64,000 nt of DNA from Apodospora peruviana (taxonomy: Eukaryota > Ascomycota > Sordariomycetes > Sordariales > Lasiosphaeriaceae): positions 2,976,001 to 3,040,000 of the forward strand of contig JAUEDM010000006.1 of assembly GCA_033439685.1 (NCBI GenBank), in the 5' to 3' direction. Within the stretch, counting starts at the first letter, position 1, and each line of letters starts with the position of its first letter. The translations under genes were made by a program, and so were the position numbers. Positions 22,350-33,342 of the stretch are shown in pieces. The notes below the pieces were generated by a model. It ran no database searches and was not told the DNA's origin. It saw only the letters and a list, made by a program, of their open reading frames with translations.

Positions 22350-24152
22350 GGAGACGGGGCAAACAGGGTGGACTGAAAGAATGAAAATTAAACTTTAATT
22401 CGGAACTGTAGAGGCATGACTTGCCGCATGGGTGCGTTGAGAAGGATGGATCCTTCAACATGCAGACAGCGGAAATAGAATAGTAGCCCATACGCGAAAT
22501 ACAGAACCTAACAAGCACAATAGGAAGAGCCAAGCTTGTTGCGCTTACTATCGTCCGTTTCTTAGCTACTTTTGCTGTTTCTTGCCACTTGGGTATGTGA
22601 AAATGGAATTCTGTATAGCTGGTGCTGTTGGTGTTGGCGAAATGCCGGAAATCGATGACAGAAAGAGAAGACCCGGGTCGCCTTTTGCTGGGAACAGTCG
22701 GCGAAAAACGACGTCCGACAAGTTCGGTTGACACCTCAAGTGTTCGTCTCTTTCGTATCGCACCATTATTTAGCGGTGGTTATCACGGTAGTCCGACTGG
22801 GACGGGACCGTGGGCACAAGCCAAAAGCTTGTCATTACTCCCTAAGGTAGGTTGGTAGCTGGGCCAAATCGATAATCGACAGGGAAGTCAAGTCTTCAGA
22901 GGAGACAACCTTTCAGCTCGTCAAGATCCCTCCTCATATTCATCATGTTATCGAGGAAAACGAACTTGTCGACGTCTCTGATTCGTATCCATCCAAAGCA
23001 CAAGACTGGGCTAGGCCGAGGTTTCGATGTTCTGGTCCGTGGTTGAGAACTTGTGTGGGAGGTGACAGGGCCAAGGTCATCTCATCTCATAATGCGAGGC
23101 TTAGCGTGATGCATTGGCCGTGGCTTGTGACGAAACAACCGGCCCAGTGCTTTTTCGACGGCGTGGGGGATCGATACCTGCCGGGCTCCATAGCCAGACA
23201 ATTGCCGATGGACATGAACAATGAGTCGCGACGAAGAATTCACAGCCACTCTCAAGATAAATCGGTCTTTCCTGGCTGGACAGACGATAAATTTCCCTTT
23301 TGTTTGTTGGCTGTCCGGAAACCTCAACCGAATTGGATGCATGTGCAAAGATTAGGGCTTGAACCTGATTGGCGCGACGCGCTTACACAAGACCAAATCC
23401 GGCAATGAGCTCTGCACGAGCCACTCAGATCACCCCCCAATTCAGAAACCCTTCCCCGGTCAACCAACCAAACCCCCCTGTCGAAAACAAAGCTTTGTGA
23501 TTCCCACCCCGGGGTCGAAGTCGGGGGTCGAGATGGTACCTGACCGTGCTGACCTCCCCGGACCACAGCTTTTTCACAGCTGCCTCTTCCTTGACAAAAG
23601 CAAGCCAAGCTGCAGCAAAGGTCAAGGTGTGCCTGTCGACATCTCGAGGTGTGCACCCAGCCTCTGCCATTCAATTTTTCCTTCGATTCTCCTTCAGTTC
23701 GCATGGACGCGACTCACTTAATGTCCTACCCCCAAATTACTTCCTACCTAAACTTAATTGATGCTGCGTCCTGGGTATCGAGACAATCGACTTGTCTCGC
23801 GCCACCACCTCATCTCTCTGTCTTGATGTCACTGTAAGTTTAGCATGTCTCCATCATCTGAGCGCGGCGCCGCGAGAATATGCTTTCTGACCGAAGTCAT
23901 TGTGGAGTTTCTGCAGCCTTGAACCAGCCTCTCTATTCACCACCACCGTCATCACTCGTTTGACATAACCTGCCGCAGAGGCAAACACACGCATTCGCTC
24001 CCCTCCTCTTCTAGACCTTCTTTTGCTCTCCTTCTCCTTATAGCGAACTACCGGTAGCTCCTCGAAGAATCCGTGGCAGATGTTCTTGCAAACTTCCTAA
24101 GAGTCCCCGCCTTCAATACCAAGATTGCTCTCCACCAGCCAATGGCGCAGAG
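22350..24152. other. intergenic, 1.8 kb, no gene seen
   Basis: Carries the 3' flank of the dioxygenase gene and the pyrimidine-rich promoter and leader of the WD40 gene from about 23,800. Frames of 60-186 codons show no domain. Confidence 0.5.
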
Positions 24153-27100
24153 ATGGCATCCACTCCCTCGAACCGGCTTAAGCTTACGCCGTCCAACTCG
24201 CCGTTTCTTTCACGCTCATCCCGCTCCCCGATCCGCTCTCGTGCTTCGTACGATACCTGCCTGTCCCTCCGCCGCGTCGTAGGCACGACCTGCAGCTCCC
24301 CGACCGGCTTCGACAGCGTCCACTCGGCCTTTGCCTACATTGCCGGAGGCGCCGTTGTCGTGGTGGATGTGTCGGGTGAGCACTATTCTCAACGCTTCTA
24401 CCGGGCCAGGCCATCGGCCATTCCCGTCTATGGCGTTTCGCCCATCACACATTCGTCCTCGACACCAAACTCTACGCCCAAGGCAAACGATAGCAGGAAC
24501 CGCGCGGCCGCCTCTCCAAGAGATTCTCTCTATGGCGCTTCGTTCGACTGGTCTGACTCTCCGAGCTCGAAACCCGGAACTTGGACAAGCCGCGAAAGGA
24601 TAAAGGCTGCGACATGCCTGGCCCTCAGTCGAGATGGCAGATATCTTGCTGTGGGCGAGACGGGCTATGCTCCGCGGGTCCTCATATTTAGTCTCCAAGA
24701 CGCCTCGTCTGATATCCCCTTGGTGTCCATAAGCGAGCATACCTTCGGGGTCAAGGCTGTAGCATGGTCCCCAGACACAAAGTATTTGGCTTCGCTAGGT
24801 GCGGCAAACGACGGTTTCCTTTATTTGTGGAAGATCGATCCTCGCACCGGCGCCGCCAAACTCTTCCAACAAAATCGATGCACTTCCCACGTCAAGGGGA
24901 TGGTGTGGATGGGTAACAACCTGATAACACTCGGCGTCCGCCATATCAAGGTCTGGAGAGTGGAAGATGGACCGGCAGTCTCACCTACTAAATCGAGATT
25001 TGCGGGGGACGGTTCATTCCCGGCTGCCCAGCCGACACACAAACCATTGCCCGGCAGGAATATCCTGCTAGGATCTATGCTGGACGCCACCTTCTGTTGC
25101 GCCATAGCCATTGGAGACAACAAAGCCATCATCTGCTCGGAAACGGGTGGCGTTTGTTTGTTAGATGATACCAACAGGCAAATGAAATTGGTCAGGCTCT
25201 TGGATCTAGATTTCCCTATCAGCTGTATATCCAGCAGGAACGAGAATGCTTATATCGGGGGTAAGGATGGGCAGACCGTTGTTCTTTCGATCAACGGCGT
25301 CTTGGAGGGCTGTATCGAGCCCATCATTCATGACGCTCAGTCAGATGGCGGTCTTATTGCCATGGGCTTCCTGGCCGAGAATCTGGTGACGATTGACAAC
25401 AGACAATCGATCGACGTATGGAGCCCATATCATATTCCCGCGCGTTCTCGAGAGGACAAGAACCATATTCCGATCCCAGGCCCGGGTGATCCTATCGTCG
25501 GGATCCACAAGCTTGCAGGAACGAATCCCTTGCGCGAGTCGTTTTTCACTTGGTCCGCATCCGGGCGGGTTCGCATCTGGGATACAGAGGGAATGACCAC
25601 ATCATCCTTCGACATATCGATTGAGCAGTTTGAGGCTGGCAATGAGCCCGAGCCCATCAACCAACTTGTGGTGGTGAAAGCCACTAACGATGGTAGTCTC
25701 TTTGTTGCGGGAGATAAGCTTGGTGTCCTCCGGATCATGGACGCCTCCACGAAGGAGTTGGTGATGGAAACAAAAGCACACTCCTCTGATATCCAAGATA
25801 TCACAATATACGAAGACAGCTCGAAAGTCCTAGTGGCATCCTGTGGTAGGGACCGCACGGCTCAACTTTTCCACAGGTTGTCCACCGGGGTGTTTGATCA
25901 TTTCCAGACACTCGAGTTTAGCGCCAAGGTGGTGCAGGTCCTCATCCCTTCCGATGACAAGATCCTGACATGCTCCTTGGACCGAACACTGCAGATCCAT
26001 GACCTGGTTACCAAAGAGGGTGAGCCTGATGTCATGGCAGCCATTCCTTCAAAAGTCATTTCCTTGAGGGCGTCTCCATCGTCGATGGTGATGGCGCCCG
26101 ACCACAAGTCCATATTTGTATCACTTCTGGATCGTTCCGTGTGCCAATACGATGTCGGCACCGGTCGACTCTTGTGTTCATTCAAATGCAACGACGAAAG
26201 TGGCCTCGAGTCGGTTGTCTTGGAGTCGCTGACTTACGGCCAATTCCCAACCGGTGATCTTGGGTTTCTTGTGGGCATCTCCAACACGGACAAATCGGTG
26301 AGAATATATGATGCTCAGACTGGTGCCTTTATGGACCGCGAGTGGGGCCACACGGAAGCCATCAATGGCGTTGTTATGATGGAGAGCGAGGAGGACGGCC
26401 GGAAGGTTGTCAGCGTTGGTGAAGATGGCACTATCATGATTTGGGCCTTGGAACTCCAAGATCCAGCAACCGGCTCAAGGACACGTGACCCTTCACCAGA
26501 AAAGCCCAGCACACTGACCTCTAATCGACCACCGCTCAGAAGAGTCCTTAGTAAGGCTGAGTTGGCCGAGTTCCAAAGACCAGTTTCCAGTCAAGGCCGC
26601 CGTTCTCCGCCCCGCCCCATGCAACGTCGTCCGTCGAGGTTCCACCTCGCAACGGCAGCAACGCGGACGCCTGTAAATGACAAGCAGTCGACCAGCCCAG
26701 GCAGCACAATTGCCGAACACACCCCTTCGCGCCGCGCGTCCTCCACCGGTGTTAGCGGTAGTGGCAGCAGATCCGAGAGCCCTCCTCCCCCGAGTCCGAA
26801 AAGTCCTAAGAACCAGAGGAGACTGTTTAGACGACCTTCACTTCCTGTTTTGAACGGGACTCCCCCATCAGCTACCATCACAGCTCGCAAAAAGTCGAGC
26901 TCGTCCAACCTGCGGGGCAGTTACGGCTTCGGCAGCCTTAGCATGGCGACTGAGCAGACATCTCGCCAGCTGCGGGCGTACCGTAAGAAGCTCGCGTCGT
27001 CTGATTCGATCAACAGCGATGTCCTCGCGGAGTTGGATGCCGAGCTGCGCCTCACCGCCGCGGCACTGGGAGAGCGCGCTATCAGGAACCGCAGTATTAG

Positions 27101-27365
27101 TGGTGATCCTGACCGTGATCGCGACCGCAGTAAGGCGATCAGTGAGACGATGCTGAGCGGCTTGCTGGATCAGTATAGTGAACGGTTGGTCGGCATGCTG
27201 GACGAAAAGCTGAGGCTGAGACTGAGCGAGGAAGAGAAGGATGCTCTGATCAGGGACAGGCCGAGGACAGCCGGGGAGGGGTCTAGTTCGAGGACATCCA
27301 GCAGTACGAGTACGAGCGTCCGGCTTGATGGGGGCCCTCTGTGCGAGGAGCCTCGGTCAGCATGA
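24153..27365 (+). CDS. large WD40-repeat protein, WDR62/MAPKBP1-like
   Basis: A single-exon gene for 1070 residues. From about residue 35 to 770 it consists of WD40 repeats forming two propellers, for example CLALSRDGRYLAVGETG, VKAVAWSPDTKYLASLG and DGFLYLWKIDPRTG early on, and VVSVGEDGTIMIWALELQDP at the end. The N-terminal LRRVVGTTCSSPTGFDSVHS followed by AYIAGGAVVVVD matches the start of WDR62/MAPKBP1-type proteins, which in animals are JNK scaffolds at spindle poles. After the propellers comes a Ser/Pro/Arg-rich disordered tail and a C-terminal helical stretch (LLDQYSERLVGMLDEKLRLR). The fungal function is not established. The assignment to this WD40 subgroup is by remembered resemblance and is less certain than the fold. 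Confidence 0.85.
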   Translation: MASTPSNRLKLTPSNSPFLSRSSRSPIRSRASYDTCLSLRRVVGTTCSSPTGFDSVHSAFAYIAGGAVVVVDVSGEHYSQRFYRARPSAIPVYGVSPITHSSSTPNSTPKANDSRNRAAASPRDSLYGASFDWSDSPSSKPGTWTSRERIKAATCLALSRDGRYLAVGETGYAPRVLIFSLQDASSDIPLVSISEHTFGVKAVAWSPDTKYLASLGAANDGFLYLWKIDPRTGAAKLFQQNRCTSHVKGMVWMGNNLITLGVRHIKVWRVEDGPAVSPTKSRFAGDGSFPAAQPTHKPLPGRNILLGSMLDATFCCAIAIGDNKAIICSETGGVCLLDDTNRQMKLVRLLDLDFPISCISSRNENAYIGGKDGQTVVLSINGVLEGCIEPIIHDAQSDGGLIAMGFLAENLVTIDNRQSIDVWSPYHIPARSREDKNHIPIPGPGDPIVGIHKLAGTNPLRESFFTWSASGRVRIWDTEGMTTSSFDISIEQFEAGNEPEPINQLVVVKATNDGSLFVAGDKLGVLRIMDASTKELVMETKAHSSDIQDITIYEDSSKVLVASCGRDRTAQLFHRLSTGVFDHFQTLEFSAKVVQVLIPSDDKILTCSLDRTLQIHDLVTKEGEPDVMAAIPSKVISLRASPSSMVMAPDHKSIFVSLLDRSVCQYDVGTGRLLCSFKCNDESGLESVVLESLTYGQFPTGDLGFLVGISNTDKSVRIYDAQTGAFMDREWGHTEAINGVVMMESEEDGRKVVSVGEDGTIMIWALELQDPATGSRTRDPSPEKPSTLTSNRPPLRRVLSKAELAEFQRPVSSQGRRSPPRPMQRRPSRFHLATAATRTPVNDKQSTSPGSTIAEHTPSRRASSTGVSGSGSRSESPPPPSPKSPKNQRRLFRRPSLPVLNGTPPSATITARKKSSSSNLRGSYGFGSLSMATEQTSRQLRAYRKKLASSDSINSDVLAELDAELRLTAAALGERAIRNRSISGDPDRDRDRSKAISETMLSGLLDQYSERLVGMLDEKLRLRLSEEEKDALIRDRPRTAGEGSSSRTSSSTSTSVRLDGGPLCEEPRSA

Positions 27366-28467
27366 AGGACGAAAGATATACCTTGGAAGTTATGAAGGAA
27401 CTTGATTGTGGCTAGGATACCAGCAAGCAAACGCACTCAGGGTATTATTGGCACTGTGATGGATGGAGGACAGATTAACTAACTACATTCACTCGGATTA
27501 GAGTGGCGAGATACCCCTTTTCCCTTCTTTTTGGTCTTTGCTTTTTCGTTGTCTGTATTACTGTATATTGTATTTATACATGCAAAATGGCATGGGTAGG
27601 GGGTTTACTTTTTTTCTTTCTTTTGTTAGTTCGATGAAAGGAGTATTATGGTTGGAAGCGGGGTGGGGGGGGGGGGGGGAAACGCAGTATGGAAAGCTAT
27701 GATTGAAGAGGGGGGACAGACGGGCTTTGTTGGAAGAACAAGAACTTATTCATTATGTTTGTTTTGAGGTTGATCTGCTTTGGTTTATGGCACTGAACAC
27801 TGGAAGAGTGAGTGCTCATTGGCGTTCTTTGCCGTCTTTTCTTTTCACTACATTTTTTGATATATGGGATTAAGGAGTTTGGGCAAGGGAGTTTGGGGGT
27901 GGGGTTTTTTCAGTTTTATTTCTCTGGTTGAGCAACACTTGTCTTTGCTCCCATTTCAGTTTATTCATAAGACTCAAGCGTGAAGAATGAATGGATCATC
28001 GTCAGAATCAAGGAGCTATACCAAGTAGTAGGCGTGAAGCCCGAAATATTTTGGTCCGGTCTATCAATAGTTACGGTTTATCTCCGATGGTATGTCCTTC
28101 TTTGCGACTCAAGTAGAGAATGAAACAACAACCATCTTGGATGTAGGAAGCAATGAAGTTTCCAAGGGAATCTCAAGCTTAGCAATTCCCTCTCAGTAGT
28201 GCCCTACGGTCGTATGTACCTGATGTAAGGCGGCTGGTGGTAGTGGGATAGAAGGACTACTCTCAACATGGTGAAATCGATGATGTCGTATCGGCAAATC
28301 ATTCGTATAGGCATATCTTGCCCAATATACTTTACATGTATGTCGATTTTCTTGATATGAAGCCAGAGTAAACCGCCATCAGGTACACAAAAATAAGGCG
28401 CTCAAAGCAACAGGGCAATGCGGTGGTAATTCTTGTTCCAGTAGTCTATAATTTCTATCTATCCGCA
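27366..28467. other. intergenic between convergent genes
   Basis: 3' flanks of the WD40 and trm2 genes. Contains a run of 15 G at 27665-27679 and T-rich tracts. No gene seen. Confidence 0.55.
27665..27679. repeat. homopolymer run of 15 G
   Basis: Directly visible; lies 300 bp downstream of the WD40 gene stop codon. Confidence 0.9.
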
Positions 28468-30390
28468 TCATACCTTGACTCTATTCAGCACCGCAACACC
28501 CTCGACATGGCTGGTCTGCGGGAAGAAATCAAACCCCCTGATACTCTCAATCTCGTACCTGACCCCCTTTTTCTTTTGTGTCGTCGTCTCCTCAACCGGT
28601 GCCATCACGTCATCCTCCTCGTCAGCAGCTTCAGCTTCGCCAACATGCCCCCTCACCAAAACCCCAACATCCCTCGCCTGCGTGTGGACATTACAGCTCA
28701 CATAGACGACCCTCTTGGGCCCAAACTCCAACAACTGCCTCAGGAAGCTATCATCGCAACCCTTGCGGGGTGGATCAATCACCACAACCGTTTCGTCGCT
28801 GTCAAACTCCTTGACAGACTTAAACAGCTCGGGCGCATCGGCCGCGATAAACTTGACTCTCTGCCTTTTCAAACCATTAAGCTTGGCGTTTCGGCGGGCG
28901 AAATCGATCGACTGGTCCGCGATATCGATACCAATACTACCCCCGGGGAAAAGCGAAGCCTGCGTGATGGTGAACAGACCGGACCCGGAATAGGCATCAA
29001 TAAGACGGCGGATCGGTTTGTCTGACGGTTTTGGGGCCGGCGGCAGGATGTGCTCTCTTATGTACTGCGTGAACGGAGGCAAGATGGAGTTGTTGTTCTG
29101 GAAGAAAAAGCCTGCCGGGTTGGTAAACACAAAGTCATCAATGTATTCCGCCGAGGTCCCTTTGAAGTCTGTGATGCAAGTCTTGTATTCGGTGTATTTT
29201 TTCGTCTCGACGACCACGACCTCGGATTCTGGTAATATGCCGGCCGCTAGAGCATCTGGCAACTGTGTTGCTTTTTCGCCAGGTGAGTTGGGTGGTGATG
29301 ATGATGACGGCACCGCAGCAGCACTGCCGTCCTTGGGCACGCGCTTGGTGCTCTCGCGCAGCAGGATCGTCGCGCCCTTGGTGTACTTGCCGAACTCGAC
29401 AGCCATGCGCGCGCGCTCCTGCTTCATGCCCCGATTGATCGCCTCCGTACCGATCGGACACTCTTCGATATCGATGACTTTCCTGGATGTCTTGGGCGTG
29501 AATCCCACCGGCGGCATTTCCTCTAAAGCCTTGGTGTTGCCGCGCTTGCGCGCCGTCGGCGGGCCATCAAAGTGTGGCGTCAACTTCGTTCGGTAACCAT
29601 ACTGTAGCGGGCTACCGATCGTATCGAGAACCTCAGGCACCAGCTCCGGCGCGAGATGCGAGAAGTTGCGGTACGCTTTTACGACAACGTTCTTCTTGAT
29701 TTTGAGCTGTTCCGCGTAGTCGAGCATCTGGAACTGACACCCGGAACAGGTGGCGAAGTACTGGCAGCTGATGCGGCTGTCGTCGCGGATCGGCGCCGGT
29801 TTTGTGACAGCGATAAAATCGGCGACCGTGTAGCCTTCCTTTTCGAGATGGCGGTACACTTTGACTTTGACGGTGTCGCCGGGGACGGAAAAGGGCACCA
29901 CGTAGATGCGGTCGGAGCCTTTTTGCTTGGCCAGGCCGTCGCCGGTGGACGAGAGCTCGACGACCTCGACTTCGATTTCACTTCCTTGCGCGGGCAGAGC
30001 TGTTGTTGCGTCGTCGTCGGATATCCTGTGACCAGCCATAAGAGCCTCGATATCCAGCTTGAGAACATCTTCATGGGTTCCCTCACTGACGGGGGCCTTT
30101 TTCTGTTTTTTGCTCATCTTCTTGTGTTTGCCGTTATTCTGGCGACCTGCAAATGGGCGCTTGCCATGCTCATTGGTCTTGGGTTTGGGCGCTTCGGTTG
30201 GGGGATTGAGCACGCCCTGATGTGTGGTTGCGGTGACAGAGTCCATGGTCGTGAAAACTCTCCTGCCGATGGCCCAGAGCAGCGGTGTTGTTGACGTTCT
30301 GAGTGTTGTTGGGTGGACTCGTAGCTGTAGTCGAGACCGAATAGATGCTGATAGTGGCCGTGAAAAAATTCGTATGGAACTCGGACCCAT
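28468..30390 (-). CDS. trm2: tRNA (uracil-5)-methyltransferase Trm2
   Basis: It makes ribothymidine at position 54 of tRNA using S-adenosylmethionine. Single exon, 640 residues from the ATG at 30390. The order is a basic N-terminal extension, a TRAM RNA-binding domain (EIEVEVVELSSTGDGLA at about 130), a Cys-rich segment (CQYFATCSGCQFQMLDY) and a Rossmann methyltransferase domain (RRLIDAYSGSGLFTITQA). The catalytic region has DPPRKGCD and YVSCNVHTQARD, with the nucleophilic Cys at about 566. Residues 1-48 look like a mitochondrial presequence (RIFSRPLSASIRSRLQLRV). A second in-frame ATG at 30246 (Met49) would give a form without it. Transcribed in the same direction as the CENP-Q gene upstream. 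Confidence 0.95.
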   Translation of the reverse strand: MGPSSIRIFSRPLSASIRSRLQLRVHPTTLRTSTTPLLWAIGRRVFTTMDSVTATTHQGVLNPPTEAPKPKTNEHGKRPFAGRQNNGKHKKMSKKQKKAPVSEGTHEDVLKLDIEALMAGHRISDDDATTALPAQGSEIEVEVVELSSTGDGLAKQKGSDRIYVVPFSVPGDTVKVKVYRHLEKEGYTVADFIAVTKPAPIRDDSRISCQYFATCSGCQFQMLDYAEQLKIKKNVVVKAYRNFSHLAPELVPEVLDTIGSPLQYGYRTKLTPHFDGPPTARKRGNTKALEEMPPVGFTPKTSRKVIDIEECPIGTEAINRGMKQERARMAVEFGKYTKGATILLRESTKRVPKDGSAAAVPSSSSPPNSPGEKATQLPDALAAGILPESEVVVVETKKYTEYKTCITDFKGTSAEYIDDFVFTNPAGFFFQNNNSILPPFTQYIREHILPPAPKPSDKPIRRLIDAYSGSGLFTITQASLFPGGSIGIDIADQSIDFARRNAKLNGLKRQRVKFIAADAPELFKSVKEFDSDETVVVIDPPRKGCDDSFLRQLLEFGPKRVVYVSCNVHTQARDVGVLVRGHVGEAEAADEEDDVMAPVEETTTQKKKGVRYEIESIRGFDFFPQTSHVEGVAVLNRVKV

Positions 30391-30979
30391 GGCCACTCCC
30401 TCACTTGTGAGGGCCGTTCCTTATGGGAAGAACCTTGTTCTCAATGTTAATGAGAACTATTATGTTGTATTTGGAGCTTGCGCTTGTTGGCTCATGTTAA
30501 GATTTCTCGAATTCTTCGTTTACCCCCAAAAAAACTAAGGCTGCTGGTACAAAAGTGAGACGGTGAAAATCCGTAGATTCAATGTACCCCGCGCACGGAC
30601 CATATCTCCATCTCATTAACTTCCAGGTTCCCCTAACCAACATCAGCAGTCAAAAGCTGGGAATTTCTTCAGCTGCAAGCTTTCTAAAAAAAAAAAAAAA
30701 AAAAGAAAACGAAATGTCCGGGTTTGAGCACAGCTTAGCTTCCTATTCAGGTGATAAAGTCAAAAGCCATGAGCTCCATGACATCCATCTTCAAGACAGT
30801 CACTGCACCTGCATCGTAAAGAATACTTCATTCAGTATTGTTCTCGCATGAGGATACGTTACGGGGTATCATTTGTCCACCTTACTCCGAATTCGACCCA
30901 AACCGCACAAAAATACCGATTCATCCAGCTCGTCGAAGGCAAGACACAAGTCCCTAACATCCTACACACCCTTATATCA
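30391..30979. other. intergenic between CENP-Q and trm2
   Basis: 589 bp between tandem minus-strand genes, holding the trm2 promoter. It contains a run of 19 A at 30686-30704. No gene seen. Confidence 0.55.
30686..30704. repeat. homopolymer run of 19 A
   Basis: Directly visible between the CENP-Q stop codon and the trm2 start, about 300 bp upstream of the latter. Confidence 0.9.
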
Positions 30980-33023
30980 CTAACCAAGCAAGACCTGGTC
31001 ATACTGTTGAGGATCCAGATACTTGAAGAGTACACCCTGCAGCGCAGCTTTGCTCTTCGCAATGGCAGGCAGCACACCATCAATCTGCTGCAAATTGCCC
31101 TTCATACTCTTCATGTGGCTCCCGATCCGCTGAGACAGAGCAGTAAGTTCTTCGTCATCCTCCGGTAAATCCTGTTGCGTAGCACATAAAAGTCAGCAAA
31201 CATGTGAACCACTCAACGGGGAACGTCAAAAGAACCAAACATACCACAAAAGCACCCACCCTCTCACTATCACCAACACCACTCTTGACAATCTCAAGTT
31301 CAGTATACTCCCGCGCATCCTCATCCGCCGCTCTCCTAATCTCCGGAGCCAAAACATGATCCCTCTTCCTCCTCTCCCTCCACAACCTCGCGTCAGCCCT
31401 CGCATTGCCCTCCAACTCCCTCAAGGCTTTATAGTCCCTCTCCAGCGCCGCCTCCTCCCTCTCTTTCTCTCTAGTCAGCAGCGCGACAGAGTGAAGCAGC
31501 GGATCCAGCATCCCCTCAAGCGCCTGGATCGCATTGATCGTCTGCTCAAAATCGAGCTCCATCTCGTGGCCACCAGGAGTCACACCGTTGCCACGACCAG
31601 TACCACCAACAACCACCTTTGCCGACGGCGGGGGAAACGGCATCCCCTTGGATAGCTTGGAGTGCAACCGCTTGGCAAATGTGTGCAAGATCGTCTGCGC
31701 CTGCTGGTGGCGGTGGTCGCGGCCGCGCAGGCGGATAAGAACCGGCCGGTACGCGTCCGAGATGATGCTGTCCACCGAGGTGATGGACGCCTCATCCAGG
31801 GCTGTCCATTTCGCTGAGATGGTCGAACGCGGGATCTGCCGGGTTCGGGAGGTGAGATGGCGGTATTTAGGTGGTGCGACTACTGCTGCTGTCGTTGTTG
31901 TTGGGTTGCTGGTCTCTTGGCTGATGGACTCGTCAGCAGCCACAGCAGCAGCGAATCGCCCTTTCCGCATTGGTCCAGTCTCTATCACTTTCTTCTTTGC
32001 ACTGCCGCCTGACGCCCTGCGAGCTTTATTTGTGCTGGTGCCTGCCTGTGATGCGGCACCAGATGACCGACCCGGTTCCTTGCTCTTCCGTTTTTCAACT
32101 GTAGAAGCTGAACGACCAGCATCCTTCTTTGATGTCAAGCCGGCGCCGCTTTTCGCAGACGTGGTGGTGTCCGGGTTGGAGTTGAGAGAACGGCGGCCGG
32201 GTCCCCTTTTCTTGGGCTGCCGTTGTAGGTCTGCGCCGCCGCCATCACCACCTGATGGACTGGCTCGGTTCTGCGCTTCCGAGATGGATACCTCGCCTAA
32301 CCGTGACCGACCGAAATTCTGCTTCGGGTTGCGAGAGGAGCTTGGCTGTTCTCTCCCAGCGCGACTGGTCTCCGGGGAGTCGGTGCCCGTGTTGGATGTC
32401 CACCAGGGTCTGTCATCTGCGGAACGACGGTCTCTGTTGCTTCGCCGGGCAGTTGTCTCGGTGGGCTGCTCGGGGTTCTCGGCGCCTCGCGCGGTTTTCT
32501 TGGACGGCCTGGCAGCGGTATTGGGATCTAAGTCTCGTACTGGTGCGCTCGTCTGTTCTGGTGCTGGGGGCGGCCGTCTGCGCTTTCGTGGTCTGGTTTC
32601 CGCCGATGCTTCCTGAAGATTCGTCTCCTCATCCTGGGTCTTCCCCGGCCGTCCTCGTTTCTTTGGCCTGGAACTCTCTGCGTCGTCCCTCGCATGCGCC
32701 AGTTCCTTGGCCGGTGGCGCGTCCTCCTGAGGGACCGTATCTATACTCTTCCTTGGGCCCCCTCGCTTCTTCTGTCCCGCGACGACAGACTCCATTGTTT
32801 CCCCCGTGCGGACTGTGGTGTCGCGTTTCTGCGCTCGTATCGCTTCTCGTGGCGTTTGTCTGGACCCTCCTTGCGGCGCGTCTTGGTTTGGAGACGCGCC
32901 TTCTTTGTTCTTTAACGCGCCGACCGGCCGACCGCGTTTTCGCTTCTGGTTTGGGACCTCGCGCGCCTGCATTTTGTTAGCAAATCCAATCATAAAATTT
33001 CAGATAGTCGACTTACGTACCAT
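30980..33023 (-). CDS. CENP-Q-like inner kinetochore protein with AT-hooks
   Basis: Related to CENP-Q (Fta7 in fission yeast, Okp1 in budding yeast), a subunit of the constitutive centromere network. Three exons are proposed: the start codon alone (33021-33023), 31245-32966 and 30980-31171, for 638 residues. The first intron (54 bp) has GTACGT, GCTAAC and TGCAG; the last is 73 bp. If the first intron is not used, an in-frame ATG at 32972 would start the protein instead. The first 340 residues are disordered and basic, with AT-hook cores (KRGRP at 11-15, KKRGRPGK later). The C-terminal third has TALDEASITSVDSIISDAYR, then a coiled coil (LLTREKEREEAALERDYKAL) and a closing helix. A 13-codon upstream ORF precedes the start. 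Confidence 0.8.
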
Positions 33024-33025
33024 AT

Positions 33026-33064
33026 TTATAGGGAGATAAACATGCGCCGATCAAAACATGTCAT
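33026..33064 (-). other. upstream ORF of the CENP-Q gene (13 codons)
   Basis: An ATG at 33064 opens a 12-residue frame (MTCFDRRMFISL), which also holds a second ATG at 33043. It stops with TAA at 33026-33028, two bases before the proposed CENP-Q start codon. Such spacing could allow reinitiation or repress translation, if the transcript begins upstream of it. Confidence 0.5.
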
Positions 33065-33313
33065 AGTGATTTCTTTGTCGCCGCATTCAATTGAGCTTTT
33101 GACGACCAGATGCCCCTCCATCTGTTCCAGCCACAGCAACAACCTTGAAGAATGTGGCTGAGGAGGAGCACGCACCCGACGGCACTTGTTGGGGTCCGTT
33201 GCCAACTGGGGACCGTAGGGATTCAGGCCGGGGCACGCTCCTGCAAGGCCCCCGGCCAGTTTTTTACGAGCTGTCAGTGGACCAGACGGACCGACGATTC
33301 CACCGGTCTAAAC

Positions 33314-33342
33314 CGCAACTGGGCAACTGGGCAACTGGGCAA
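33314..33342. repeat. tandem repeat, GCAACTGG unit
   Basis: Three and a half exact copies of an 8-bp unit, between divergent CENP-Q and thioredoxin-like genes. Confidence 0.85.
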
